This document shows positions 24,606 through 32,359 of a stretch of 64,000 nucleotides of DNA, in pieces. The translations under genes were made by a program, and so were the position numbers. How positions within the stretch are numbered: position 1 is the stretch's first letter; the number at the start of each line of letters is the position of its first letter. Below the pieces are notes generated by a model, which ran no database searches, had not been told where the DNA came from, and was given only the letters and a program-made list of their open reading frames with translations. The stretch is from assembly GCA_020524245.1 (NCBI GenBank), contig JAIVLN010000004.1, positions 1-64,000 on the forward strand. Direction: 5' to 3'. The stretch comes from Rossellomorea aquimaris. GTDB taxonomy: Bacteria > Bacillota > Bacilli > Bacillales > Fictibacillaceae.

Positions 24606-24857
24606 TTGATCCGTAGATTGAATGGTGATTCGATTTCCTATATCAATAATCAGAAGGTTACCTTGAGATATTTACAAGAGGACATTGGGGAGCTCTACAT
24701 CAATGATCAATTGATGGGAAAATGTTCATATTCTTATGCAAAGACAGCTATTGAACGAATGGAAAAAGTGAAGAATAGAGAGAAAATCTATATTCAAGAT
24801 GATGAAATTCTATTTCGTGAATTAAAGGTCGGTACGCTAATTAACATTAAAGTATAG
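24606..24857 (+). CDS. small protein of the matrix operon, unknown
   Basis: About 83 residues, no signal peptide, cysteine cluster or known motif that I recognise; strand-rich start (SISYINNQKVTLRYL) and a charged helix (AIERMEKVKNREK). TTG 24606 lies 8 bases after AAAAGG; GTG 24597 overlaps that site. Position between the sortase and the SinR-like gene suggests a cytoplasmic accessory or regulatory role, which is a guess. Confidence 0.65.
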   Translation: MIRRLNGDSISYINNQKVTLRYLQEDIGELYINDQLMGKCSYSYAKTAIERMEKVKNREKIYIQDDEILFRELKVGTLINIKV

Positions 24858-24882
24858 AGCATTGAGAAGGGGAATCCCAGTT

Positions 24883-25194
24883 ATGTATTTAGGTGAAAAG
24901 GTGAGGCAAGCTCGGATTGCCCAACAAATTTCTATTAAGGAATTAGCGAGTCTTGTCCAAGTGACGGAGGCGTACATATTGAATTTAGAAAGTGGTATCA
25001 TACAAAATCCAGCATTTTTTACTATTGTAAGGATTGCAAAAGAATTAGGACTAGATGTATATGAGATGGATAAACTTTACGTTGATCCTGAGTGGTTGGA
25101 TCTCATAAAGGAAGCCAGACAGATAGGACTATCGAGAACAGAAATACGGAATTTCCTATTACAGCAACAATTTCTCTCCTACGATGCCAAATAA
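24883..25194 (+). CDS. SinR-like regulator with SinI-like C-terminus
   Basis: A 103-residue protein. Residues 1-60 form an XRE HTH (GEKVRQARIAQQISIKELASL). Residues 68-95 (DPEWLDLIKEARQIGLSRTEIRNFLL) match the SinI/SinR dimerisation helices and are closer to the SinI at 25650 than to SinR. B. subtilis SlrR has a similar layout. As the last gene of the operon it could bind SinR and lock the operon on, a SlrR-like loop. ATG 24883 lies 9 bases after AGAAGGGGA. Confidence 0.8.
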   Translation: MYLGEKVRQARIAQQISIKELASLVQVTEAYILNLESGIIQNPAFFTIVRIAKELGLDVYEMDKLYVDPEWLDLIKEARQIGLSRTEIRNFLLQQQFLSYDAK

Positions 25195-25232
25195 AAAGCA
25201 CTCCATTCCTACTTTGAATGGGAGTGCTTAAT
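25193..25232. terminator. bidirectional terminator between the matrix operon and sinR
   Basis: AAGCACTCCATTC (25196-25208) pairs with GAATGGGAGTGCTT (25216-25229). A-run before and T/A-rich tail after allow use from both sides. Confidence 0.8.
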
Positions 25233-25561
25233 TATTGTTCTTGTTGTTTCTTCCACTTATTATACTCTAGGAAGCTTTTGAATTCGTCTTTTGAAACCCC
25301 GGATTGCATCGCTTCTTGTACCAGTCTCATCCAATCTTCATCTAGGTCCTCATGTTTAGCATCTACTGCATCATGTAATAAATTATCTAGAGGTACATTC
25401 AACACAGTCGACACTTTCTCTAAGAATTGAATGGAAGGATTAGATTGCAAATTCCGTTCAATTGAACTTAAGTATGATTTTGCTACTCCAGCTCTTTCTG
25501 CAAGTTCTGATAGCGAGAATCCTTTTTCATTTCTGTAGTGTTTAAGACGATCCCCAATCAT
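25232..25561 (-). CDS. sinR: biofilm master repressor SinR
   Basis: A 109-residue protein very close to B. subtilis SinR throughout: IGDRLKHYRNEKGFSLSEL, AGVAKSYLSSIERNLQSNPS, then the dimerisation segment DEDWMRLVQEAMQSGVSKDEF. It represses matrix operons and is antagonised by SinI. AAGGAG lies 8 bases before the ATG. It is convergent with the tapA operon here, whereas in B. subtilis it is adjacent in another arrangement. A TATAAT lies in the sinI-sinR gap (about 25607), so it may have its own promoter. Confidence 0.95.
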   Translation of the reverse strand: MIGDRLKHYRNEKGFSLSELAERAGVAKSYLSSIERNLQSNPSIQFLEKVSTVLNVPLDNLLHDAVDAKHEDLDEDWMRLVQEAMQSGVSKDEFKSFLEYNKWKKQQEQ

Positions 25562-25649
25562 TTTATTACTCCTTCAAGTCAAATTCTTATGGTTATTTAA
25601 ATCTATTATACCATAAAAATATGTATTACGTTATGTATTTCTGACGTTG

Positions 25650-25793
25650 TTACGCTTTTGTTCCGACGGTCTTGAAGGAAAAACTACGAATAAAGTCTCG
25701 AATTTCATTCTTTGTTAAACCGGTTGTTTTTGCCAGTTTCATGAGTTCAACCCATTCCAAATCCAACTTATCCCGATCAACTCGTTTTTCCAT
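25650..25793 (-). CDS. sinI: SinR antagonist SinI
   Basis: A 47-residue protein with the SinI core DLEWVELMKLAKTTGLTKNEIRDFI, which pairs with the matching helices of SinR and strips it from DNA. ATG 25793 lies 9 bases after AGGAGG (25808-25803 on the minus strand). The longer upstream frame runs through the riboswitch and is not translated. Its leader holds a c-di-GMP-I aptamer. Confidence 0.9.
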   Translation of the reverse strand: MEKRVDRDKLDLEWVELMKLAKTTGLTKNEIRDFIRSFSFKTVGTKA

Positions 25794-25802
25794 ATGCCCA
25801 TT

Positions 25803-25910
25803 CCTCCTAATTTTGAACATGCCTCTTGGTAGCCCAGCCATCCTAGTATATACTGTAGATCTGTGACTTTGCGTCGCCGTCTTTCGACGGGTTTGCCTTT
25901 GCAAGGAGGG
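25803..25910 (-). promoter_or_regulatory. c-di-GMP-I (GEMM) riboswitch controlling sinI
   Basis: Minus-strand RNA (aptamer 25910-25823) contains the hallmark blocks AAAGGCAAACC, a P2 stem closed by a GAAA tetraloop (CGTCGAAAGACG), GACGCAAAG, then a P3 arm and GGCTGGGCTACC, matching GEMM-I in order and spacing. P1 forms between CCTCCTTG and CAAGAGG. The same 5' CCTCCT is complementary to the sinI ribosome binding site AGGAGG (25808-25803). Ligand-stabilised P1 would thus free the site, making an ON switch at translation. That mechanism is inferred. Confidence 0.88.
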
Positions 25911-26057
25911 TTTCCATTTTTATACTATCTATCATATCGATAACCTATTACAAAAGTTGTAAGTTTACGCTGAAAAACCCTTCTAATTTTGTCGTATTGA
26001 CAGAAATATCCGACAAATTACCTGTAAAGGAGATCGGAATTGATTTATGAAATGTGA

Positions 26058-26063
26058 TATAAT
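26058..26063 (+). promoter_or_regulatory. extended -10 promoter of the orphan RNA
   Basis: TGATATAAT (extended -10) within TGAAATGTGATATAAT. A near copy, TGAAATGTGATACAAT, precedes ypcP at about 26400-26414. No convincing -35 is present for the first. Confidence 0.5.
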
Positions 26064-26067
26064 ACAC

Positions 26068-26390
26068 GGACATAAAGTTTTATGGGTGTGTTCGTGGACA
26101 CTAAATGTGATCCAGATTTCACCAACTTTACAAACCACCCATTCCTCGTTATAATAAAGTTCCTGCATTGTTAGTGACGCGTTTATGTCTTAAACCGATG
26201 TCATGACATAGGGAACCCTAAATCTCGATCTAGACGTCATGCCGCAACTTCGGAAGCGGAAGACGAACGGATTGATGCGGGTACCCACCTGCCAAAAGTG
26301 GGTTTATGAGTCATGAAGTGTCACGGCAAGTGCGGGAACTCATACATATTGTAAGAAGGACTGGCCTGTCTAGGTCAGTCCTTCTCTATT
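26068..26390 (+). ncRNA. orphan structured RNA candidate
   Basis: About 320 bases without a plausible reading frame, between a promoter and a strong terminator (AGAAGGACTG / CAGTCCTTCT, 26354-26385). GACATAAA near 26069 pairs with TTTATGTC near 26189, closing a first domain that contains ATGGGTG / CACCCAT. A second domain has nested stems CGTC-CCGC / GCGG-GACG around 26240-26265 and ACCCAC / GTGGGT around 26281-26301. I could not match it to RNase P, tmRNA, SRP, T-box or known riboswitch motifs. 6S RNA or a long leader of ypcP remain possible. Confidence 0.5.
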
Positions 26391-26449
26391 TGTATAGTGA
26401 AATGTGATACAATGGACAGAGAAAAGCCGGGGAAAAGGGGACGAAATAA

Positions 26450-27325
26450 ATGAGCAATCGATTTATTATCATAGATGGATTCAACTTGTTGAGCCGATGT
26501 TATTTTGCTACGAGCTATGGTCGGGAAGATTATGAATTGACGACAAACAGTGAAGGACTATACACGAATGCCCTTCGTGTCAAAGTTCAGAAGCTCCTGA
26601 ATTTGATTGACATGTATGAGCCGACACATCTGATGATTGCATGGGATGTAAAACGTGAAGAGACGTTGCGACGTCAAAAGTATCCGGATTATAAAGATAC
26701 GCGTAACGAACTACCTGAACCTCTCATTCAGCAGTATCAAACTGTAACGGAACTGTTCGATATTGTCGGCGTTACACAAATGGCGATCAGCCCTTATGAA
26801 GCGGATGACATCATGGGTACTTTGTCACGCCGCTGGTCAGAAGAAATGGACGGCGAGTGCTACATCTACAGTAACGACCGTGATTTGCTGCAGCTTTTAA
26901 CGGATAAAGTGTCTCAGATCATTGCGAAAAAGAAAGAAGAGAATGCTTATACACTGAAGCATTTCACAGACGAGTTCGGGATTACGCCTGCTCAGTGGAT
27001 TGATGTGAAAGCTCTCCTTGGAGATAAAAGTGACAACATTCCTGGCGTGCATGGCGTCGGGGAAAAAGCGGCTCTTCCAATGATCCAGCAGTACGGATCG
27101 GTCGAAGCGATTTATGAGGAAGAAGAGCTTAATCCGATTTTCAAGCGATACTTGAAAAAGATTGCTGCCGGTCGCGAGATGGCTTTCCTCAGTAAGGATC
27201 TCGTAACCATCGATACTCAGATTCCAATCTTGAATGAAACACCATGGGACGGATTTTCCTTACGACTAGACCGTGAAAAATTGAAACAAGAAGTAGATCG
27301 ACTTGAACTCCGCGTAAGAATGTAA
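26450..27325 (+). CDS. ypcP: 5'-3' exonuclease, PolA N-terminal type (YpcP)
   Basis: A 291-residue FEN/5'-nuclease domain protein without a polymerase domain. Acidic metal-site residues lie in IDGFNLL, AWDVKRE, YEADDIMG, SNDRDLLQL and LLGDKSDNIPGV, the last also forming the start of the helix-hairpin-helix. It removes RNA primers or flaps in replication and repair. GGGGAAAAGGGG precedes the ATG; an extended -10 (TGATACAAT) lies upstream. Confidence 0.93.
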   Translation: MSNRFIIIDGFNLLSRCYFATSYGREDYELTTNSEGLYTNALRVKVQKLLNLIDMYEPTHLMIAWDVKREETLRRQKYPDYKDTRNELPEPLIQQYQTVTELFDIVGVTQMAISPYEADDIMGTLSRRWSEEMDGECYIYSNDRDLLQLLTDKVSQIIAKKKEENAYTLKHFTDEFGITPAQWIDVKALLGDKSDNIPGVHGVGEKAALPMIQQYGSVEAIYEEEELNPIFKRYLKKIAAGREMAFLSKDLVTIDTQIPILNETPWDGFSLRLDREKLKQEVDRLELRVRM

Positions 27326-27371
27326 GTTGTTTGCCATAAAAACCAAATAAAGGAAACTAGAGAACTTTGTC

Positions 27372-27410
27372 GAACCCCTACTTTATAGAAAAATAAAGTG
27401 GGGTCTTTTT
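27372..27410 (+). terminator. terminator-like hairpin overlapping a ribosome binding site
   Basis: ACCCC-ACTTTAT pairs with ATAAAGT-GGGGT, followed by CTTTTT, and the permease ATG comes immediately after. The only ribosome-binding-like sequence (GGGG) is in the 3' arm of the stem. Confidence 0.75.
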
Positions 27411-28376
27411 ATGCGAAAATTTTTGGCTGTTTCATTGGTGAAGGGTGGGCTCACCATCATTGGCATCATCTTGTTCAGTTGTCTTCCGTATCTGTTATTC
27501 AATATGGAGGCGAACAGTGAAATCCTTTATATGATCAATAACAAAATGATGTCTAACGCGAGTTATCTAGTAGATGACATTATCTTCAACTGGCGAGCTT
27601 ATTTTGTGCAAGTCGGGCTCTCCATCAAGGAACTTTTTACATTCTGGGACATGACGTACTCTACGAAAACAGGTCAAATCTTACCTGTCTTTCCTGAAAT
27701 GAGAGAATTATATATAAAATCGGCTGCCTATTTTCTCGGGGGATTAGTGGTAGCGGTTAGCTTGTCAATCATTCTAGTCCACATCATCATGATGACAAAC
27801 ATGAAAGTGAGAAGGGTGCTTAAAGGATTATTGACCATCATGAAATCCCTTCCGGATGTGTTTTACATCATCCTCACACAACTCGTGATCATCTGGGTTT
27901 ACAGACGTACGGATGTCGTACTTTTTAATACATCACACTCATTTGGCGATGAAGCCATCTTCTTTCCAGTTATGCTGGTAGCGATATTACCTACTGTCTA
28001 TTTCGTGAGATTTCTATTATTGGCATTTGAGGATCAGGAGTCAGAGTTGTATGTCGAGCTGGCAAAAGGAAAAGGAGTTGTCCGTTTTCGCATTGTGAGC
28101 TTACATATTTTCCGTAATGCGATTCCGACTTTAAAAAATCACTTTAAGACGATCTTTTGGATCATGCTGTCCAACTGGTTGATGGTTGAAATATTTATGG
28201 ACTTTAACGGGATCATGATGTTCCTGTTGGAGAATGGCCCCTTGAATCCGACCTTATTCATCTTAGGAGTTGTTATGATTTTCATTCCTTACTATACGAT
28301 TAGTTTACTTACAGCACTCATGTCGATGTCTGTTCAAAAAGTGATCGTTAGGAGGGGAATGGAAGATGCTGCTTAA
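27411..28376 (+). CDS. dipeptide-type ABC transporter permease (DppB/OppB-like)
   Basis: A 321-residue integral membrane protein with an N-terminal membrane segment, a periplasmic loop and the BPD_transp_1 core. The EAA-type loop that contacts the ATPase is around ELAKGKGVVRFRIVSLHIFRNAI. It pairs with the next gene, which overlaps by 11 bases. No ATPase or binding protein is adjacent, so partner and substrate are unknown. Confidence 0.8.
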   Translation: MRKFLAVSLVKGGLTIIGIILFSCLPYLLFNMEANSEILYMINNKMMSNASYLVDDIIFNWRAYFVQVGLSIKELFTFWDMTYSTKTGQILPVFPEMRELYIKSAAYFLGGLVVAVSLSIILVHIIMMTNMKVRRVLKGLLTIMKSLPDVFYIILTQLVIIWVYRRTDVVLFNTSHSFGDEAIFFPVMLVAILPTVYFVRFLLLAFEDQESELYVELAKGKGVVRFRIVSLHIFRNAIPTLKNHFKTIFWIMLSNWLMVEIFMDFNGIMMFLLENGPLNPTLFILGVVMIFIPYYTISLLTALMSMSVQKVIVRRGMEDAA

Positions 28377-29373
28377 ATTGATACGTAACCCTTGGTTATT
28401 AGTCAGTTTTATCGGTTTAGCAATTTTACTGACATTTAGTTTTGGATATGATGCATGGCTTACAGATGATGGAGATCGGGTTACGGTTTTATATAATGAG
28501 GATGGTGTGCCATATGATAGTGCGCCGTTCGAGCCATCTCTGCAGTATCCGTTAGGGTCGGATAGTCTTGGAGAAAATTATCTTTATAGAATTGTTGATG
28601 GAGCCAAGTATACGATAAGTCTTGCGGCTTCGATCAGCCTCGTCCAGATCATTTTATCTTTATTCGGAGGGTTTCTTCTATATATAGCGCCGAAAAAAGT
28701 AAGACTGACAGCAGATGGTTTATTTGACACGTTCCATTATGCACCTTTCGCCATTTTTATTTACTTACTGGCGGGAACGGTTATTGATATTTTTGTGTGG
28801 AGTTACTCACTCGAAACGAGAATCGTCTTTCCTGCCATCGTCATTGTTTTGTTATCTGTTCCAGTGCTTTCCACCTTGATTGCAAAGGAATTAGAGGAGT
28901 TATATAAAGTGGAGTTTATTCAAAATGCACCATCCTTGGGAGGGGGCGTCTACCACGTTTTCCGGAAGCATGTTTCCAAATTCCTCATCCCGAAGCTGTT
29001 TGTATTGTTCCTCCAACAGATCAGTACGGTGTTGATCATCTTTGTCCATTTAGGCGTGCTAGAGGTGTTCATAGGAGGTAGTGAAACTTTTAAAATGGAT
29101 GAACGTGTAGATGGTGGTATTAAGATGGAAACCTTCACTTTATCGAATGAATGGGGTGGTTTGATCGGAAAGTATTGGTCGCTTTATATGGCGTACCCTT
29201 GGCTCATTTTCGGACCGATTTTGGCGTTCTCATTCGTCATTTTGATGATGAATCTGCTCGTGCATGGCATGACGCAAACCCTTGAAATCAATCATTATGG
29301 TAAAAAGAAAAGCAAACGAAAAAGCCGCCTTCAAAAGAAGACAGCTAGTGAGTTAGATTTTACAAAGATTTAA
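28366..29373 (+). CDS. dipeptide-type ABC transporter permease (DppC/OppC-like)
   Basis: A 335-residue partner permease with an N-terminal membrane segment, the OppC-like PLGSDSLGENYLYRIVDGAKYTI motif and the ATPase-contact loop around VEFIQNAPSLGGG. The C-terminus is rich in Lys/Arg. Translationally coupled to the preceding permease. ATPase and solute-binding genes are missing from the locus. Confidence 0.8.
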   Translation: MLLKLIRNPWLLVSFIGLAILLTFSFGYDAWLTDDGDRVTVLYNEDGVPYDSAPFEPSLQYPLGSDSLGENYLYRIVDGAKYTISLAASISLVQIILSLFGGFLLYIAPKKVRLTADGLFDTFHYAPFAIFIYLLAGTVIDIFVWSYSLETRIVFPAIVIVLLSVPVLSTLIAKELEELYKVEFIQNAPSLGGGVYHVFRKHVSKFLIPKLFVLFLQQISTVLIIFVHLGVLEVFIGGSETFKMDERVDGGIKMETFTLSNEWGGLIGKYWSLYMAYPWLIFGPILAFSFVILMMNLLVHGMTQTLEINHYGKKKSKRKSRLQKKTASELDFTKI

Positions 29374-29762
29374 TTATTTTTCTGAATCGCTTCCCTAGCG
29401 AGCTTATCAGCATTTCGGTTTTGTGAACTCGGAATCCATTTGATGAAGAACAGATCCAGCTCGTCTTTCAACACGAGAACTTGTTGAAGGAGGGGCTGGT
29501 ATACGTTCTTTTTCACATATTCCTTTTCGACGGCTTGCTCGACTAGCTGCGAGTCGGTCCGGAATGAAACAATCTTGTATCCTTTGTCGATGCAGATTTT
29601 CAATGCATGGATAAGGGCATGATACTCTGCTTCATGGTTTGACATATCGCCGAGCGGAATGGAGTAGGAATGACTGCCATCCGGAGCTCCTTTTATGAAA
29701 ATACCTGCGCCAGACGGTCCAGGATTACCTGAACTGGCACCATCTACATAAACGTCTATCAT
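29370..29762 (-). CDS. ypeP: RNase HI-like protein (YpeP)
   Basis: A 130-residue reverse-transcriptase-like/RNase H fold protein. Acidic residues of the active site are D7 (YVDGASSGN), E46 (HEAEYHAL), D70 (FRTDSQL) and D119 (NADKLAR), so it should be catalytically competent. It may cleave RNA in RNA-DNA hybrids. Its stop overlaps that of the convergent permease by four bases. Confidence 0.85.
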   Translation of the reverse strand: MIDVYVDGASSGNPGPSGAGIFIKGAPDGSHSYSIPLGDMSNHEAEYHALIHALKICIDKGYKIVSFRTDSQLVEQAVEKEYVKKNVYQPLLQQVLVLKDELDLFFIKWIPSSQNRNADKLAREAIQKNN

Positions 29763-29996
29763 CTAATCACCTTTGATTGTAAAAATTCATTTGAGAGTGT
29801 TGTCTTTCGCACCCCGAAAGCGGGAAAAATCAGATTTCGAGCACCGAACGAAGTGCGCAATGAAAAGTCCTACAAACCTAACGTTTATTTTATCATACAA
29901 GTTGGGAATAGGTACTACCATATCTGGATGCAGATTCTTTTACGGTCTGTTAGATGGTCATTTGTACGAATGTATTGTAAAAAGGAGGTTCACACA

Positions 29997-30530
29997 ATGA
30001 GGCTGTCGAACACTAGAGTTATGGCATTGGTTGAAAATGATTTCGAGGATCTAGAACTATGGTACCCGGTACTCCGATTACGTGAAGAAGGCGTCACCGT
30101 CCACATCGTCGGGGCAGAAGAGAACAAGGAATACAAAGGAAAGTACGGCGTACCTGCAGTTGCCGATTACAGCTATGAAGACGTGAACTATTACGAATAC
30201 GACGGAATTCTTGTTCCAGGAGGCTGGGCACCCGATAAACTCCGTCGAGAAAAAAAAGTGATTGAAATCGTACAGTACATGAATGACCAGAAACGGACGA
30301 TCGGACAAATCTGTCATGCCGGATGGGTTTTGATTTCAGCAGACATCCTTAAAGATAAAGTGGTGACGAGTACACCAGGCATAAAAGATGATATGACAAA
30401 TGCAGGCGCAGTCTGGAGGGACGAAGCGGTGACGGTTGATGGTCACATCGTTTCGAGCAGGCGACCGCCTGATTTACCGGACTATACGCGGGAGCTCATC
30501 AAAGTGTTAGAAGAGAACAACCGAGACTAA
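29997..30530 (+). CDS. DJ-1/PfpI family protein
   Basis: A 177-residue glutamine-amidotransferase-like protein. The nucleophile elbow is GQICHAGW with Cys followed by His, and an acidic residue in the early ENDFEDLEL stretch is the expected partner. PfpI proteins act as glyoxalases, deglycases or chaperone-like stress proteins. AAAGGAGG lies 8 bases before ATG 29997; the longer frame upstream has no ribosome binding site. Confidence 0.88.
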   Translation: MRLSNTRVMALVENDFEDLELWYPVLRLREEGVTVHIVGAEENKEYKGKYGVPAVADYSYEDVNYYEYDGILVPGGWAPDKLRREKKVIEIVQYMNDQKRTIGQICHAGWVLISADILKDKVVTSTPGIKDDMTNAGAVWRDEAVTVDGHIVSSRRPPDLPDYTRELIKVLEENNRD

Positions 30531-30557
30531 CCACTCCATAGCGAGTGGTTTTCTCTT
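30529..30557 (+). terminator. terminator after the PfpI gene
   Basis: AACCACTC (30529-30536) pairs with GAGTGGTT (30543-30550), followed by TTCTCTTT. Confidence 0.75.
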
Positions 30558-30645
30558 TGATAAAAGGTATACACTTCGATTCCATCAATAAAATAACACT
30601 AGGAAAGGCATACTGAAAGTAAATGAACGTACAGGAGTGAGACGA

Positions 30646-30840
30646 TTGGAAAGAAAGGTTGTGACAGAGGAAATTGAATGGACCTTGAAAACCTACTGCA
30701 GGGATTGTTTCGTGTGTGAAGCGTTCAAAAAGGACTATGGGAAGAATTATGCGCAAAGCTTCTGCAACCGTGATTGCTCAATTGGTAAACGACTCCAGAT
30801 GCTTGGCGAGTCGTTATCGTCGAAACGTGTAGAAGGATAG
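30646..30840 (+). CDS. ypeQ: small zinc-finger protein (YpeQ-like)
   Basis: A 64-residue protein with CRDCFVCEAF and a later FCNRDC, giving a compact cysteine-rich metal site between charged helices. It lies near a ypeP homologue as in B. subtilis. TTG 30646 is 8 bases after AGGAG; the GTG at 30637 overlaps that site. Function unknown. Confidence 0.7.
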   Translation: MERKVVTEEIEWTLKTYCRDCFVCEAFKKDYGKNYAQSFCNRDCSIGKRLQMLGESLSSKRVEG

Positions 30841-30926
30841 CGAAACTTTAGAGCTTTTGTTCCACATCCTCTCATTTATGGTAAAATGAATATATCATTT
30901 TCAGACAGAGGTAGGGCAAAAGACAT

Positions 30927-31205
30927 ATGCGTCACAGATCTACGGGTGAATTCATTCAATTTTTGAGCAGCAAAGGTTTTCATCTCTCAGATGATGACAT
31001 TGCCTTCATCTATTTTGGGAAAAAGTATACGGATGCGGTCGATGAGCTCGTCAATGTTGCGATTGAAACGACATTGAAGGTTCAAGTCCGTTTTGACGGT
31101 AGCTACTACATTGCCTTATTGGAAGCGATGAAACAATCTGGTGCTCAAAGTATATATGATGCGAAGCGGTTCGTGGAAAAACAAGAAATTGTACCTAGTA
31201 CATAA
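30927..31205 (+). CDS. conserved small protein, DUF6123-type
   Basis: A 92-residue protein without membrane segments. FIQFLSSKGFHLSDDDIAFIYFGKKYTDA.DELVN is a conserved pattern in Bacilli, which I associate with DUF6123. Role unknown. A weak AGAGGTAGGG lies upstream of the ATG. Confidence 0.65.
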   Translation: MRHRSTGEFIQFLSSKGFHLSDDDIAFIYFGKKYTDAVDELVNVAIETTLKVQVRFDGSYYIALLEAMKQSGAQSIYDAKRFVEKQEIVPST

Positions 31206-31210
31206 CAACG

Positions 31211-31237
31211 ACAGCATTCCTGTGATGCTGTTTTTTT
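31211..31237 (+). terminator. terminator after the DUF6123-type gene
   Basis: ACAGCAT-TCCTGTG-ATGCTGT followed by six T. Confidence 0.85.
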
Positions 31238-31257
31238 ACTTTTTGGGGGAGGTAAGA

Positions 31258-31899
31258 ATGATGAAGAACATAGAGAAGATCGTTATGGAAAAGTTAAAAG
31301 AGGACTCGACGGGGCATGATTGGGCGCATATCGACCGCGTCCGAAAGCTCGCATTACATATCGGTAAAATAGAAGGCGCAAACTTGAAGATCTGCGAAAT
31401 TGCTGCCTTAGTCCACGATCTTATAGATGACAAGCTGTTCAGCGATGAAGATGCAGCTCTTCAAGAGGTCGTTCAACTCCTTGAAAAAGAGGAGATTGAA
31501 AAGAAAGAGATGGATCAAATCGTCGAAATCATCACGACGATGTCGTTTAGTAGTGGTCCTCAAAAGGGTATGAGTACGCTTGAAGGAGAAGTCGTTCAAG
31601 ACGCGGACCGTTTGGATGCATTAGGGGCGATGGGCATTGCGAGAACGTTCATGTACTCGGGGGCAAAAAATCAGGCGATGTATGATCCTGCAATCCTCGC
31701 CCGGACTAAACCAATGTCAAAGGAAGAATACCGCCAAGGAAAGAGCACCGCCATCAACCACTTTTATGAAAAATTGTTCAAGTTGAAGGACTTGATGAAT
31801 ACAGACGAAGGTTTGCGGATTGCTGAAGAACGCCACACATTCATGGAACAGTTTGTGGAACAATTTTTAGCGGAGTGGGAAGGGAAAGACGTTCAATAA
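31258..31899 (+). CDS. ypgQ: HD-domain phosphohydrolase (YpgQ-like)
   Basis: A 213-residue protein. HD-superfamily metal ligands are visible: H in TGHDWAHIDRV, HD in ALVHDLIDD, and D in VVQDADRLDALGAMG. Related enzymes act on nucleotides, and B. subtilis YpgQ is a nucleotide pyrophosphohydrolase. GGGGGAGG precedes two adjacent ATG codons (31258, 31261); either may be used. Confidence 0.85.
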   Translation: MMKNIEKIVMEKLKEDSTGHDWAHIDRVRKLALHIGKIEGANLKICEIAALVHDLIDDKLFSDEDAALQEVVQLLEKEEIEKKEMDQIVEIITTMSFSSGPQKGMSTLEGEVVQDADRLDALGAMGIARTFMYSGAKNQAMYDPAILARTKPMSKEEYRQGKSTAINHFYEKLFKLKDLMNTDEGLRIAEERHTFMEQFVEQFLAEWEGKDVQ

Positions 31900-31901
31900 G
31901 G

Positions 31902-31931
31902 TAAAAAGGACTTCGGTTCACCGAAGTCCTT
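31902..31931 (-). terminator. terminator of the ferredoxin gene
   Basis: AAGGACTTCGGT and ACCGAAGTCCTT form a perfect stem; the T-run is on the minus strand. Confidence 0.85.
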
Positions 31932-31946
31932 CCAAACACAAGTCGA

Positions 31947-32267
31947 TTATTCAGCTGGGCGCGGTCCTGCATCCATATCAGAGTTTTCTTCAGTCATGAT
32001 TGGCCTTACGGTTACGTCCTCAGTGACATAAACCTGACAAGACAAACGCAATCCTTCTTGAATGCCTTTTTTGGAGAAAGCTTCTTGTTCAATGTCAGTC
32101 AAATCTCCAAAGTCACCGCCTTCTACATCGACGCGGCATGTGGTGCATTTCGCTTTTCCCCCACAGCGATGGAGGATATTGATTCCGTTGTCTTCAAGCG
32201 CTAGGACGAGCTTTTTTCCTTCTTCAACTTCAAATGTTCCATGGTCGGGTACTGTAACTTTTGGCAT
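31947..32267 (-). CDS. 2Fe-2S ferredoxin
   Basis: A 106-residue plant-type [2Fe-2S] ferredoxin. The cluster ligands are in RCGGKAKCTTC and the later LSCQV, the usual C-x4/5-C-x2-C...C layout. It carries electrons for an unknown reductase or hydroxylase. AAAGGAGG is directly upstream. Monocistronic. Confidence 0.9.
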   Translation of the reverse strand: MPKVTVPDHGTFEVEEGKKLVLALEDNGINILHRCGGKAKCTTCRVDVEGGDFGDLTDIEQEAFSKKGIQEGLRLSCQVYVTEDVTVRPIMTEENSDMDAGPRPAE

Positions 32268-32359
32268 GATCTTCCTCCTTTAGAGATGAATTCCTACTTA
32301 GTATACTATACCATTACCTGAACCATACAATGCTAAACCAGTGAAAGGAATGATGACCG

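Noticed and set aside
25794-25904. Extension of sinI as a longer basic protein
   Set aside because: This stretch is the c-di-GMP riboswitch and ribosome binding site; the Arg-rich translation is accidental.
29763-29996. Reading frames upstream of the PfpI gene
   Set aside because: No ribosome binding site or family match; treated as intergenic.
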